From Arthrobacter sp. U41 (lineage in GTDB: Bacteria > Actinomycetota > Actinomycetes > Actinomycetales > Micrococcaceae): DNA of 64,000 bases. Below the pieces are notes generated by a model. That model was not told the DNA's origin. It saw nothing but the letters and a program-made list of their open reading frames with translations, and made no database searches. Made by a program: the position numbers and the translations under genes. This document shows, in pieces, positions 35,075-43,717 of this stretch (positions are counted from its first letter, which is position 1; every line of letters begins with the position of its first letter). The stretch spans positions 3,968,001 through 4,032,000 of the forward strand of contig NZ_CP015732.1 in the NCBI RefSeq assembly GCF_001750145.1, given 5' to 3'.

Positions 35075-36466
35075 ATGACCAGCCAAACAACAGTGAAAAC
35101 CCTGCTCATCCTGGGCGCCTCGGGCGACCTCACCGGCAGGCTCCTGCTGCCGGGCCTTGCCCGGCTCGTGTCCCGGGGACGCGCCGGCGGGCTGACCCTG
35201 GTCGGCGCCGGCTCGGATGCCTGGACTCCGGACCAATGGCTGGAGCGCATCGAAGAATCCTTCGCCGACGCCAACTCCCAGGCCGAGGCCTATGGCCGGC
35301 GGGAACTGAAGCGGATCCGCGACACCACCAGCTACCACCAGCTCGACGTCACGGCCGAGGGGCAGCTGGCCGGCCTGCTGGCGCAGCTGGAGGGGCCCGT
35401 AGCCGTCTACTTCGCCCTGCCGCCGCGGGTCAGCCAACTGGCCTGCGAGGCGCTGGCTCCCGGCCAGGTGCCCGCCGGGACACGGCTGGTCATGGAGAAA
35501 CCGTTTGGTTCCAGCGCGGAGTCCGCCCGGCACCTCAATGAAACCCTGGCCGCGCTGGTTCCTGAGGACCACGTCCACCGGGTGGACCACTTCCTGGGCA
35601 AGGCCACGGTGCTGAACATCCTGGGCCTGCGCTTCGCCAACACCTTCCTGGAGCCGGTGTGGAACCGGGAGCACATTGAAAAGGTCGAGATTGTCTTCGA
35701 CGAGGACCTCGCGCTGGAGGGGCGCGCCCGCTACTACGACGGCGCCGGCGCCCTGCGCGACATGGTCCAGAGCCACCTCCTGCAGATCATGGCGCTGCTG
35801 GCGATTGAGCCGCCCGCCTCGGTGGAGGAGCGGGACCTCCGGGATGCCGTGGCCACGGTGCTGCGGGCCAGCAGCATCAAGGCGCCCTACGCCAAAAGCA
35901 CCCGCCGCGCCCGGTACACCGCGGGATCGATCGGTGGCCGGAAGGTCCCGGACTACGCCAGGGAAGACGGCGTCGACGCGGCCCGCGGCACCGAGACCCT
36001 CGCCGAGGTCGAAGTGGGGATCGACAACTGGCGCTGGCAGGGCGTCCCCTTCATCCTGCGCTCCGGCAAGGCCCTGGGCGTCAAACGCAAGGAAGCCGTG
36101 GTGACGTTCCGGCCGGTGCCCCACCTGCCCAGGGGCTTCACCGGGGTGGACTCCCCCAACCAGCTGAGGATCGGCTTCGGACCGGACACGCTGCAGTTCG
36201 ACGTCGATGTGAACGGCCCCGGCGATGTCCTCAGCCTGGACCGCGCCACCCTGCAGGCGGAGCTCAGCGCCTCGGAACTGCTGCCGTACGGGGAGGTCCT
36301 CGAAGGTGTCCTGACCGGCGATCCCCTGCTCTCGGTCCGCGCCGACACCGCGGAGGAGTGCTGGCGGATCCTGGAGCCCGTGCTCAAGGCCTGGGCACGG
36401 GACAGTGCGCCGCTGGAGGAGTACGCCGCCGGGAGCGCCGGGCCGGAAGGCTGGCGGGCAGGCTGA
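35075..36466 (+). CDS. Glucose-6-phosphate dehydrogenase paralogue
   Basis: A 463-residue G6PDH-family protein. The N-terminal Rossmann motif is LILGASGDLTGRLLLPGL, and the active-site region RVDHFLGKATVLNILGLRFAN contains the conserved His/Lys of RIDHYLGK. MEKPFGSSAESAR and GAGALRDMVQSHLLQ are also family signatures. It is shorter than main Zwf (about 500 residues) and lies alone, not with tal/opcA, so it is likely the secondary actinobacterial copy with possibly altered sugar or cofactor use. The SD is weak; a leaderless transcript is possible. Confidence 0.85.
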   Translation: MTSQTTVKTLLILGASGDLTGRLLLPGLARLVSRGRAGGLTLVGAGSDAWTPDQWLERIEESFADANSQAEAYGRRELKRIRDTTSYHQLDVTAEGQLAGLLAQLEGPVAVYFALPPRVSQLACEALAPGQVPAGTRLVMEKPFGSSAESARHLNETLAALVPEDHVHRVDHFLGKATVLNILGLRFANTFLEPVWNREHIEKVEIVFDEDLALEGRARYYDGAGALRDMVQSHLLQIMALLAIEPPASVEERDLRDAVATVLRASSIKAPYAKSTRRARYTAGSIGGRKVPDYAREDGVDAARGTETLAEVEVGIDNWRWQGVPFILRSGKALGVKRKEAVVTFRPVPHLPRGFTGVDSPNQLRIGFGPDTLQFDVDVNGPGDVLSLDRATLQAELSASELLPYGEVLEGVLTGDPLLSVRADTAEECWRILEPVLKAWARDSAPLEEYAAGSAGPEGWRAG

Positions 36467-36506
36467 CCGGCCGGCGTCGTTGTCCCTTACGGCCGCCGGA
36501 CGCACA

Positions 36507-36546
36507 AGAGCGGGCCGGGTGCCTTTTCAGGTTCCCGGCCCGCTCT
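36507..36546. terminator. Bidirectional hairpin between zwf paralogue and glnK
   Basis: AGAGCGGGCCGGG pairs with CCCGGCCCGCTCT around a 14-nt loop. It serves the convergent plus-strand and minus-strand genes. T-runs are short. Confidence 0.75.
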
Positions 36547-36565
36547 GTTGGTGTGAAGCTGGTGC

Positions 36566-36904
36566 CTAGATGGCAGCCGATCCGCGTTCGCCGGTGCGGA
36601 CCCGTACTGCCTCGAACACATCCATCGTCCACACCTTGCCGTCCCCGGCCCGGCCGGTGTTCGAGCTGGCGATGATGACATCCAGGATGTCGTCCGCCTG
36701 TTCGTCGGTGGCCAGGACCTCTACCCGGATCTTGGGGAGCAGGTCCACGTTGTACTCGGCGCCGCGGTACACCTCGGTGTAGCCGCGCTGCCGGCCATAG
36801 CCGCTGGCCGCACTGACCGTGAGGCCCTGCACGCCGTAGGCTTCGAGCCCTTCGCGGATGGTGTCGAGCTTTTCGGGCCGGACGATTGCTGTGATCAGTT
36901 TCAT
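36566..36904 (-). CDS. glnK: PII nitrogen regulatory protein
   Basis: A 112-residue PII protein starting MKLITAIVRPEKLDTIREGL. The T-loop GYGRQRGYTEVYRGAEYNVDLLPK contains Tyr51, the adenylylation or uridylylation site. VWTMDVFEAVRVRTGERG is the C-terminal signature. It overlaps the amtB stop by 4 nt (ATGA), so AmtB and GlnK are made together. In this arrangement GlnK plugs the ammonium channel under nitrogen sufficiency. Confidence 0.97.
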   Translation of the reverse strand: MKLITAIVRPEKLDTIREGLEAYGVQGLTVSAASGYGRQRGYTEVYRGAEYNVDLLPKIRVEVLATDEQADDILDVIIASSNTGRAGDGKVWTMDVFEAVRVRTGERGSAAI

Positions 36905-38265
36905 GCCTCCACACTTTCCTTGCCTGCTGCTGCGGTCTTCTTGCCGTTGGAGGACGCGTCCGCCGTTTCGGCGGCGGGAACCACGGTCTGGGCCTTGCCG
37001 GTGATCAGTTCGTGCAGCGGGGTGAAGCTTCCACCGTGGCCGCCCACACCGAATTCGTAGGCGGTTTCGGCGTGCAGGCTGAGGTCCACGCCCACCACTT
37101 CCTGCTCCTGGGAAACCCGGAAGCCCATGGTCTTGTGGATGGCGAAGGCGATGATTGCGGTCATCACTGCGGAGTAGGCGATGGCGATGCCGGCCGCCGC
37201 GAGCTGGGCCCACAGCTGGGTGAGTCCGCCGCCGTAGAACAGGCCGCCGCCAACACCGTCAGCCGGGAGGGCGATGAAGCCCAGCGCCACGGTGCCGATG
37301 ATGCCGGAGACCAGGTGGACACCGACGACGTCGAGCGAATCGTCAAAGCCCCAGCGGAACTTGAGACCGACAGCCAGGGCGGAAGCGGCACCGGCGATCA
37401 GGCCGAGGCCCAGGGCGCCGACCGGGCTGACGTTGGCGCAGGCCGGGGTGATGGCGACGAGGCCGGCGACCACACCGGAGGCGGCACCGAGCGAGGTCGG
37501 GTGACCGTCGCGGATACGCTCCGTGATGAGCCAGCCGAGCATTGCCGCGGCGGGGGCGGCCAGGGTGTTGACCCAGATCAGGCCGCCCTGTTCCGCCGTC
37601 GTTGCTGCGCCGCCGTTGAAGCCGAACCAGCCGAACCACAGGATCGCAGCACCGAGCATCACAAACGGGATGTTGTGCGGGCGGTGGTTGGGGTCCTTGC
37701 CGAAGCCCTTGCGGTTGCCGATGATCAGCACGAGGACCAGCGCGGCAACACCGGCGTTGATGTGGACAACCGTGCCGCCGGCGAAGTCGATCGCCGGGCC
37801 CAGGGCCTGGCCGATGGCGCCCTCCGGGCCGAACAGCCCGCCGCCCCAGACCATGTAGGCCAGCGGGCAGTACACCAGCGTCACCCAGACCGGGACGAAG
37901 ACGGACCAGGCGCCGAACTTCGCGCGGTCAGCGATCGCGCCGCTGATCAGGGCGACGGTGATGATGGCGAAGGTGGCTGCGTAGCCGACCTTGATGAGTC
38001 CGTCAGGGGTGTCAATGCCTTCCAGCCCGAAGGTGGCGAACGGGTTTCCAACCATCTGCATGAAGCCCTCGCCGGAGCTCATCGAGGCGCCCCAGAGCAC
38101 CCAAACCACACCGACCATGCCGATGGAGATGAAACTCATCATCATCATGTTCAGTGCGGCCTTGGCGCGCGTCATGCCGCCGTAGAAAAATGCGAGTCCT
38201 GGTGTCATGAACAGCACGAGCGCTGCTGCCACCATCAGCCATACGTGACCTGCGGTAAGTTCCAT
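36901..38265 (-). CDS. amtB: Ammonium transporter
   Basis: A 454-residue protein of about 11 transmembrane helices. Family signatures are MTPGLAFFYGGMTRAKAALNMMM, DFAGGTVVHINAGVAALV (the D-F-A-G-G-x-V-V-H signature), WFGWFGFNGG and DDSLDVVGVHLVSGIIGT (with the pore His). The cytoplasmic C-terminus is extended (GGSFTPLHELITGKAQ and a Ser/Ala/Lys tail). First gene of the amtB-glnK pair, with a perfect inverted repeat 20 bp upstream. Confidence 0.97.
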   Translation of the reverse strand: MELTAGHVWLMVAAALVLFMTPGLAFFYGGMTRAKAALNMMMMSFISIGMVGVVWVLWGASMSSGEGFMQMVGNPFATFGLEGIDTPDGLIKVGYAATFAIITVALISGAIADRAKFGAWSVFVPVWVTLVYCPLAYMVWGGGLFGPEGAIGQALGPAIDFAGGTVVHINAGVAALVLVLIIGNRKGFGKDPNHRPHNIPFVMLGAAILWFGWFGFNGGAATTAEQGGLIWVNTLAAPAAAMLGWLITERIRDGHPTSLGAASGVVAGLVAITPACANVSPVGALGLGLIAGAASALAVGLKFRWGFDDSLDVVGVHLVSGIIGTVALGFIALPADGVGGGLFYGGGLTQLWAQLAAAGIAIAYSAVMTAIIAFAIHKTMGFRVSQEQEVVGVDLSLHAETAYEFGVGGHGGSFTPLHELITGKAQTVVPAAETADASSNGKKTAAAGKESVEA

Positions 38266-38284
38266 GGTGCACGTCCTCCCTTGC

Positions 38285-38299
38285 TTAGATGCGATCTAA
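38285..38299. promoter_or_regulatory. Candidate nitrogen operator at amtB
   Basis: TTAGAT-GCG-ATCTAA is a perfect 6-3-6 inverted repeat 20 bp upstream of the amtB ATG. It resembles the ATCTATAG-type dyads bound by AmtR in corynebacteria. Which regulator acts here is inference; no regulator gene is in the window. Confidence 0.5.
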
Positions 38300-38399
38300 A
38301 GATGTTGCGGAGTTCTCCGCGTGCCTCAACGCGGTTTGCGTTCTAAGAAGAGTTTGTCGGCGGCGTGTTTCGCCGGCGGAGGAATTAGATTGCCGGGTT

Positions 38400-38457
38400 G
38401 TTACAAGAACCTCCCGGAAGTAAATGGTGCAAATCGTTCTTGTTACGGTTATGTTTC
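38400..38457. promoter_or_regulatory. Inverted repeat and GlnR-like motif in the amtB/MFS divergent region
   Basis: GTTACAAGAAC (38400-38410) and GTTCTTGTTAC (38436-38446) form an inverted repeat with one mismatch. The right arm overlaps GTTAC-n6-GTTTC (38442-38457), close to the actinobacterial GlnR half-site pair GTnAC-n6-GaAAC. It lies about 140-190 bp from amtB and 50-110 bp from the MFS gene, so it could serve either. Confidence 0.4.
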
Positions 38458-38509
38458 ACGCGTTCCAACGTCCCCTCTCCCCCGCCCGTACCGCCAGGAA
38501 GCCACCGCC

Positions 38510-39757
38510 ATGAGTAAGACCCCCCGCCCCGCGGGATCCCCGCCGCAGGCCGGCACCCGGAGCAACGGCAAAGCGGCGCTGCCAAGGGACATCAAGGTGA
38601 TGTTGGTGGCCGCCTTCCTCATCGCCCTCGGCTTCGGCCTGGTGGCGCCGGTCCTCCCGCAGTTCGCCACCACCTTCGACGTCGGGGCGACGGCGGCGGC
38701 CGTGATCGTGAGCATCTTCGCGTTTATGCGGCTGGTGTTCGCTCCGGCGGGAGGCGCGCTGATTGTGCGGCTGGGCGAACGGCCGGTGTACGTGGCCGGA
38801 CTGTTGATCGTTGCGGCGTCGACGGCGGCGTGCGCCTTCGCCCAGGATTACTGGCAGCTGCTGATCTTCCGCGGCCTCGGCGGTGCCGGCTCGGTCATGT
38901 TCACGGTGGCGTCGATGGCCCTGGTGGTCCGGCTGGCGCCGCCCGAGAGCCGCGGCAGGGTGTCCGGGGCGTACGCCTCGGCGTTCCTGATCGGCAATGT
39001 GTGCGGTCCGGTCGTGGGCGGGCTGCTGGCCGGATTCGGCCTGCGCGTGCCGTTCCTCGTTTACGCGGCCGCCCTGGTCCTGGCGGCCCTGGTGGTGCAG
39101 ACCCAGCTGAGCCACGTGCCGGCGTCCTCCCGCCCGGACGGGAGCACGGCGCCGGCCATGGAGCTGCGCGAGGCCCTTCGGGACAGCGCATACCGGGCGG
39201 GGCTGTTCTCCAGTTTCGCGAACGGCTGGGCGACCTTCGGCGTGCGGATGGCCACGGTCCCGCTGTTCGCCGTCGCCGCCCTGAACGCCGGACCGGAATC
39301 CGCAGGCTGGGCCCTGGCCATGTTCGCCGCTGCCAACGCGGTGGCGCTGACGTTCTCCGGCAAACTCGCGGACAGCCTGGGCCGGAAACCGATGATGGTT
39401 TCCGGACTGCTGGTCACCGGAACCGCGACGGCCGCCATCGGCTTCACCCACGAGCTGCTCTGGTTCCTCGTGGCGACCGCCGTCGCCGGCATCGGTTCGG
39501 GGCTCCTGGGTCCCGCGCAGCAGGCGGCCATGGCCGACGTGATCGGCAACGAGCGCTCCGGCGGGCGGGTGCTGGCCATCTTCCAGATGACCGCCGACAG
39601 CGGCGCGATCATCGGACCGGTCCTGGCCGGGCTCCTCGCCGACCGGCTGGGCTATGGCTGGGCCTTCGGCGTCACCGGCGGCGTGCTGGTCGCAGCCGCC
39701 GCGGGCTGGCTGCTGGCCCGGGAGACATTCCACCGGCCGGCCACACGCAGCGCCTGA
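38510..39757 (+). CDS. MFS transporter (drug exporter-like)
   Basis: A 415-residue protein starting at ATG 38510 (CAGGAAG upstream). After a polar N-terminus of about 30 residues come 12 predicted helices. MFS motifs include GGALIVRLGERPVYVAGLL (loop 2-3) and GKLADSLGRKPMMVSGLLV in the second half. The closest recognisable type is the DHA1 multidrug exporter. It diverges from amtB. The substrate is not inferable. Confidence 0.85.
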   Translation: MSKTPRPAGSPPQAGTRSNGKAALPRDIKVMLVAAFLIALGFGLVAPVLPQFATTFDVGATAAAVIVSIFAFMRLVFAPAGGALIVRLGERPVYVAGLLIVAASTAACAFAQDYWQLLIFRGLGGAGSVMFTVASMALVVRLAPPESRGRVSGAYASAFLIGNVCGPVVGGLLAGFGLRVPFLVYAAALVLAALVVQTQLSHVPASSRPDGSTAPAMELREALRDSAYRAGLFSSFANGWATFGVRMATVPLFAVAALNAGPESAGWALAMFAAANAVALTFSGKLADSLGRKPMMVSGLLVTGTATAAIGFTHELLWFLVATAVAGIGSGLLGPAQQAAMADVIGNERSGGRVLAIFQMTADSGAIIGPVLAGLLADRLGYGWAFGVTGGVLVAAAAGWLLARETFHRPATRSA

Positions 39758-39776
39758 CTCCCTCCCGATTAAACGC

Positions 39777-39827
39777 CGCTGGCCCGCCGGTGCTGCGGTT
39801 GATAACCACAGCACCCGCGGGCCAGCG
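39777..39827. terminator. Large hairpin between convergent MFS gene and ftsY
   Basis: CGCTGGCCCGCCGGTGCTG pairs with CAGCACCCGCGGGCCAGCG (one mismatch) around a 13-nt loop. It works for both convergent genes; U-tracts are weak. Confidence 0.8.
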
Positions 39828-39851
39828 GGCAGCCTATTCGGGAGACACGCC

Positions 39852-41063
39852 CTAGTTCAGGATGGCGTCAACGAAGCTCTCGGCGTCGAACGGGGCGAGG
39901 TCGTCGGCACCCTCGCCGAGGCCGATCAGCTTGACCGGGACGCCGAGCGACTTCTGGATGGCCACCACGATGCCGCCCTTGGCCGTCCCGTCCAGCTTGG
40001 TCAGGACGATGCCGGTGATGTTCACGACTTCGGCGAAAACGCGGGCCTGGTTCAGGCCGTTCTGTCCCGTTGTGGCGTCCAGGACCAGGAGCACCTCATC
40101 CACCTCGGCCAGCTTCTCAATGACGCGCTTGACCTTGCCGAGCTCGTCCATCAGGCCGACCTTGTTCTGCAGGCGGCCGGCGGTGTCGATCATCACGACG
40201 TCGACCTCCTGGTCGATGCCTGCTTTGACAGCCTCGTAGGCGACCGACGCCGGATCCGCGCCGTGGACGTCCGACTTCACGGTCGCGACGCCGACGCGCT
40301 GGCCCCAGGTGGCGAGCTGCTCTGCCGCGGCGGCGCGGAAGGTGTCCGCCGCGCCCAGCAGGACATCCTTGTCCTCGGCGACGAGCACGCGGGCGAGCTT
40401 GCCCACCGTGGTGGTCTTGCCAACGCCGTTGACACCCACCACCAGCACGACGGCGGGCTTGTCGGCGTGCCGTTCGACGCGCAGGCTGCGGTCCATCGTG
40501 GGGTCCACAAGCTTGATGAGTTCCTCGCGCAGCAGTGCCTTGACCTGCTCCGGGGAACGCGTGCCGAGCACCTTCACGCGTTCGCGCAGCGCGTCCACGA
40601 GCTGCAGGGTCGGCTCGGTGCCGAGGTCGGCGAGCAGGAGCGTCTCCTCCACCTCGTCCCACACGTTTTCATCGATCTTGTCTGCGGAGAGCAGTGCCAG
40701 CAGGCCTTTGCCGAGGATGTTGTTGGACTTGACGAGGCGTTCGCGCAGGCGGATCAGGCGGCCGGCCACGGGCAGCGGTGTTTCCACCGGAACGATTTCC
40801 AGGCCGGCGACGTCGTCCGGGACTTCCACTGTTGCCAGGCCCTCGTGGTCGGCGACGTCTGGTGCCTTGCGTTCGCGCGTCGGCGCAGGGCGGTCCTCGA
40901 GAAGGGTGCCGCCGCCGGCACCCGGCTGCACGGGATCGTTCTCGTCACGCTTTCCCGGGTAGTTGGTGATGTTCTTCCGGGTCTTCATCAGGACCGGAAT
41001 GAGCGCACCGAGGACCACCAGGGCGGCGAGAATGGGCAGAAGAATGGGGAGGATGTCGTTCAC
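39852..41063 (-). CDS. ftsY: Signal recognition particle receptor FtsY
   Basis: A 403-residue GTPase that docks SRP-ribosome complexes at the membrane. Unlike E. coli FtsY it begins with a hydrophobic anchor (MNDILPILLPILAALVVLGALIPVLMK), as in many actinobacteria. A charged linker is followed by the N domain. The G domain has GVNGVGKTTTVGKLARVL, DTAGRLQNKVGLMDEL and LTKLDGTAKGG. The 250 bp upstream (41064-41315) hold no gene I can support. Confidence 0.97.
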   Translation of the reverse strand: MNDILPILLPILAALVVLGALIPVLMKTRKNITNYPGKRDENDPVQPGAGGGTLLEDRPAPTRERKAPDVADHEGLATVEVPDDVAGLEIVPVETPLPVAGRLIRLRERLVKSNNILGKGLLALLSADKIDENVWDEVEETLLLADLGTEPTLQLVDALRERVKVLGTRSPEQVKALLREELIKLVDPTMDRSLRVERHADKPAVVLVVGVNGVGKTTTVGKLARVLVAEDKDVLLGAADTFRAAAAEQLATWGQRVGVATVKSDVHGADPASVAYEAVKAGIDQEVDVVMIDTAGRLQNKVGLMDELGKVKRVIEKLAEVDEVLLVLDATTGQNGLNQARVFAEVVNITGIVLTKLDGTAKGGIVVAIQKSLGVPVKLIGLGEGADDLAPFDAESFVDAILN

Positions 41064-41315
41064 TCCCCTAGCTTCTCACAAACCCCAAATGCGCCGCGGC
41101 GCGTGCGTCAAGGCTCGGAACAAGTGAGTCGGCAATTCCGCCACGAGCCGGCCAATACGCCATCCGCCCCGGCGGCGATCCGGGGTGCTAGGATCGGCGC
41201 GGTTGCCCGTCTGGCGAGCCCTGGGTGCAGCGGTACCTGCACGAGCAGACTTCTTCCGACCCGGTCAACCGGGAGCCTATCGCGGATCCGCCCCTCGACT
41301 GAAAGCCGTGACTCC

Positions 41316-42181
41316 ATGCCCCACGCACCCACCCGGTCCGCCACTCCGTCCCCCACGGCACCTTCCCCGGCTGCAGGCGCCCGCAGGGGATTGCTGGTCG
41401 GGGGCGTAGCGTGTTCCACCCTCGCCGTCGGCGTTCTGGCGGGGCTGTTGTTGTTCTTTGCCAAGGTCGAAGACACCAGCGCGCTGGAGGCATCCGTCAC
41501 CGTACGCGGTTCGTTCCTTTTGACCGAACGGCAGACGGAGATCGTCTCGCTGCTGGTCGCCGCGCCCGGTGTGCTGCTGCTGCTCGCCACGATCGCCTTC
41601 TTCTTCTACGTGCTGCTGGGGCGGGCGACGGAGCTCGGGATCGAGCAACGGCATTGGTGGAGGGGCGGTTCGGTGACGGCCCAGATGAAGCCCCTGGAAA
41701 CCCGGTACCACCTCGCCTGGATCGCCGTGCGTGGCTGCTCCTGATCGTGCTGCCGGTCCTGCTGGCCTGGGGCGGCGCCTGGCCGGCAACGCTCGAGGAC
41801 ACCCAGGCCGCTTTCACCTTCATGACGCTGGGCTTCTATGGCGCGCTCTCCGCCGCCCTGGCCATAATCCTGACCGTTTCCCTCGTCAAGAAATCCACCT
41901 ACCGGGTACAAATCCGAAGGCGCGGCGCGGGCGCCACGAGCGGGGGCGGGGGTAAGTCGTTCTGGCGCTGGTTCACCTTCCGCTGGCGCTTCGACCTCTG
42001 GCTCGCCGGCGTCGGCGGCGCGCTGAGCGGCTCCTGCTGGATGGCGCTCATGTTCGACGACACGGCGTTCTTCCTGACTGCGCTCTTCCTCGGGTTGTTC
42101 TTTACCGTGGCCGGTCTTCTCACCGCCGTCCAGTACTGGCGTGCGGGCGAGCCACTCGGCCGGGGAGAGTCCTTCTCGTGA
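41316..42181 (+). pseudogene. Membrane protein, frameshifted; paralogue of the next gene
   Basis: Translation from ATG 41316 gives MPHAPTRSATPSPT..., two transmembrane helices and then a stop at 41742-41744 (AWIAVRGCS). In another frame the homology continues without a break: WLLLIVLPVLLAWGGAWPATLEDTQAAFTFMTLGFYG to the end at 42181. It includes KSFWRWFTFRWRFDLWLAGVGG and YWRAGEPLGRGES, which match the intact paralogue at 42178-43113. One frameshift near 41735 therefore splits a gene of about 288 codons. A true mutation, sequencing error or programmed shift cannot be separated by eye. Function unknown. Confidence 0.75.
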
Positions 42182-43113
42182 CGAGCCCGTACCGGAGCCA
42201 GCGGATGGCTGCCGGGCCGGCCGAGGCGGAAGAAGCTCTTCTGGCCCGAAAATCCCACGTTGCCGCGGTAAACAGGCGCTTCGGCAGGGGGCTCTCCATC
42301 GCGGGCGTCACCCTGGTGGCGCTATGCCTGGCCGTGCTGTTCGGAGGGGGCCTGGTTCTGACCTGGGTGGACCAGCGCGTGGCGGCCGGGGTCGGCCGTG
42401 ACCGGTTCGATGGCCTGGCCGGCATCGCCATGGGAAGCCTGGCGGCCCTGCCGGCCATCATCCTTCTTTTCGCGATGTGCTGCCTGATCCCCGGCGAACA
42501 GCTGCGCCGCGGTTGGATGGCACCGTCGTCGACACTGCAGAAGGCCCCGCTGTCCATGGCGTCGATGGTGTCGGAATTCCGGGTGCTCGGCTTTGGCTGG
42601 CACTTGCTCTGGTCGACGATCGGCCTCGTGGTGTCTGCCCTGCTCAGCGGCATCCCGGTGGTCTCCTGGTTCACCGGAGCGTGGCCGGAGACGGTCTCCG
42701 ACGACTATGGCTTCAGCGGGCTGTGGATGATTTATGGATCCATCGCCCTGGGAATCACGATCGCGTCGTTCGCGTCGCTGATCAAGAAGTTCGGCTGGCT
42801 GCGGCAGTACCGGATTCGGGGTGAAGCGATTAGTGACGGCGGCCCCGGCAAGACCTTCTGGCGCTGGGTGAACTACCGCTGGCGTTTCGACCTCTGGCTG
42901 TCCGGCGTCGGCGGGGTGCTGCTGGGGTTTTCTCCGACGGTTCTCTCTGAAGCGGTGGGGCCGTATGGCTCGGTGGATGCGCTGTCAGCCGAGCTGCCGG
43001 ACTTCATCCGGCTGGCTGGTTCCGGCGTCCTGCTTGTGAGCCTTGGAATTGCCGCCGCCCTCAACTTCTGGCGCGCGGGCGAACCCCTCGGCAGCGCGGA
43101 GTCGGCCGCATAG
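42178..43113 (+). CDS. Multi-pass membrane protein of unknown function
   Basis: A 311-residue protein starting at GTG 42178, overlapping the upstream paralogue's stop. It has about six transmembrane helices in pairs. The conserved cytoplasmic segment KTFWRWVNYRWRFDLWLSGVGG and the C-terminal NFWRAGEPLG are shared with the upstream copy, which shows tandem duplication. There are no catalytic motifs. It may act in a complex with its paralogue, now broken. Confidence 0.75.
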   Translation: MTSPYRSQRMAAGPAEAEEALLARKSHVAAVNRRFGRGLSIAGVTLVALCLAVLFGGGLVLTWVDQRVAAGVGRDRFDGLAGIAMGSLAALPAIILLFAMCCLIPGEQLRRGWMAPSSTLQKAPLSMASMVSEFRVLGFGWHLLWSTIGLVVSALLSGIPVVSWFTGAWPETVSDDYGFSGLWMIYGSIALGITIASFASLIKKFGWLRQYRIRGEAISDGGPGKTFWRWVNYRWRFDLWLSGVGGVLLGFSPTVLSEAVGPYGSVDALSAELPDFIRLAGSGVLLVSLGIAAALNFWRAGEPLGSAESAA

Positions 43114-43197
43114 CCCGGGTGTTTCGACAACGGAACGCCGAGTTCTTAGGCGGGAATCAGATTTCTCACAACTTCAGCGGCCCGAAAGGCTGGAACG

Positions 43198-43692
43198 ATG
43201 GCATCAGCGTTCACGAAAGTACTGTCGACGGGCGTGGGTGCGGCGGCGGTAGCGGCCGCCGCATCGCTGGGTTTGTCGGGATGTTCCCAGAACGGAGGCT
43301 CCGGCGACGTCAAGGACGCGATCTCGGCGCTGCACACATCGCTGGTCGCCATCGACGGGGTCGAAGAGGCCGAGGTGAATGGAAGTTCCGATGGCTCTCC
43401 GGATCGGCGCCTGGTCAACATCACCCTGTATCTGGACAGCCTGTCTCCGCAGGCGGTGACCCCCGCGGTCGAGCAGGCGCTGGCACAAACCTGGGCATTC
43501 GACGCGTACATCCCGGTGGGCTACTCCGTCCAGGTCTGGCCGGCCCCTGTGCCGGCGCCACCGCGCGACGCCGGCACAATGGTCGACCTGACCCGGACCC
43601 AGGCGGAGCTGGGGCTGGGCGGCTATGTGTACAACCGCCAGCTGCTTATCACGGCCGGGGAACTCAAGGCCGCGCTCGGAGCCCGGCAATAA
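43198..43692 (+). CDS. Putative lipoprotein
   Basis: A 164-residue protein with a lipoprotein signal peptide: basic start (MASAFTK), hydrophobic core (VGAAAVAAAASLG) and lipobox LSGC at about residues 25-28. The mature part contains a short alpha-beta domain (LHTSLVAIDGVEEAEVNGSSD ... LVNITLYLDSLSPQAVTPAVEQAL), then a hydrophilic C-terminus. Same strand as the membrane-protein pair. Family unknown. Confidence 0.75.
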   Translation: MASAFTKVLSTGVGAAAVAAAASLGLSGCSQNGGSGDVKDAISALHTSLVAIDGVEEAEVNGSSDGSPDRRLVNITLYLDSLSPQAVTPAVEQALAQTWAFDAYIPVGYSVQVWPAPVPAPPRDAGTMVDLTRTQAELGLGGYVYNRQLLITAGELKAALGARQ

Positions 43693-43717
43693 CAGGCCGG
43701 CGGCATTCCACGGCCCG

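Noticed and set aside
39654..41315. Plus-strand ORF opposite ftsY running into the frameshifted membrane protein
   Set aside because: It is antisense to ftsY, with no coding features before MPHAPTRS at 41316.
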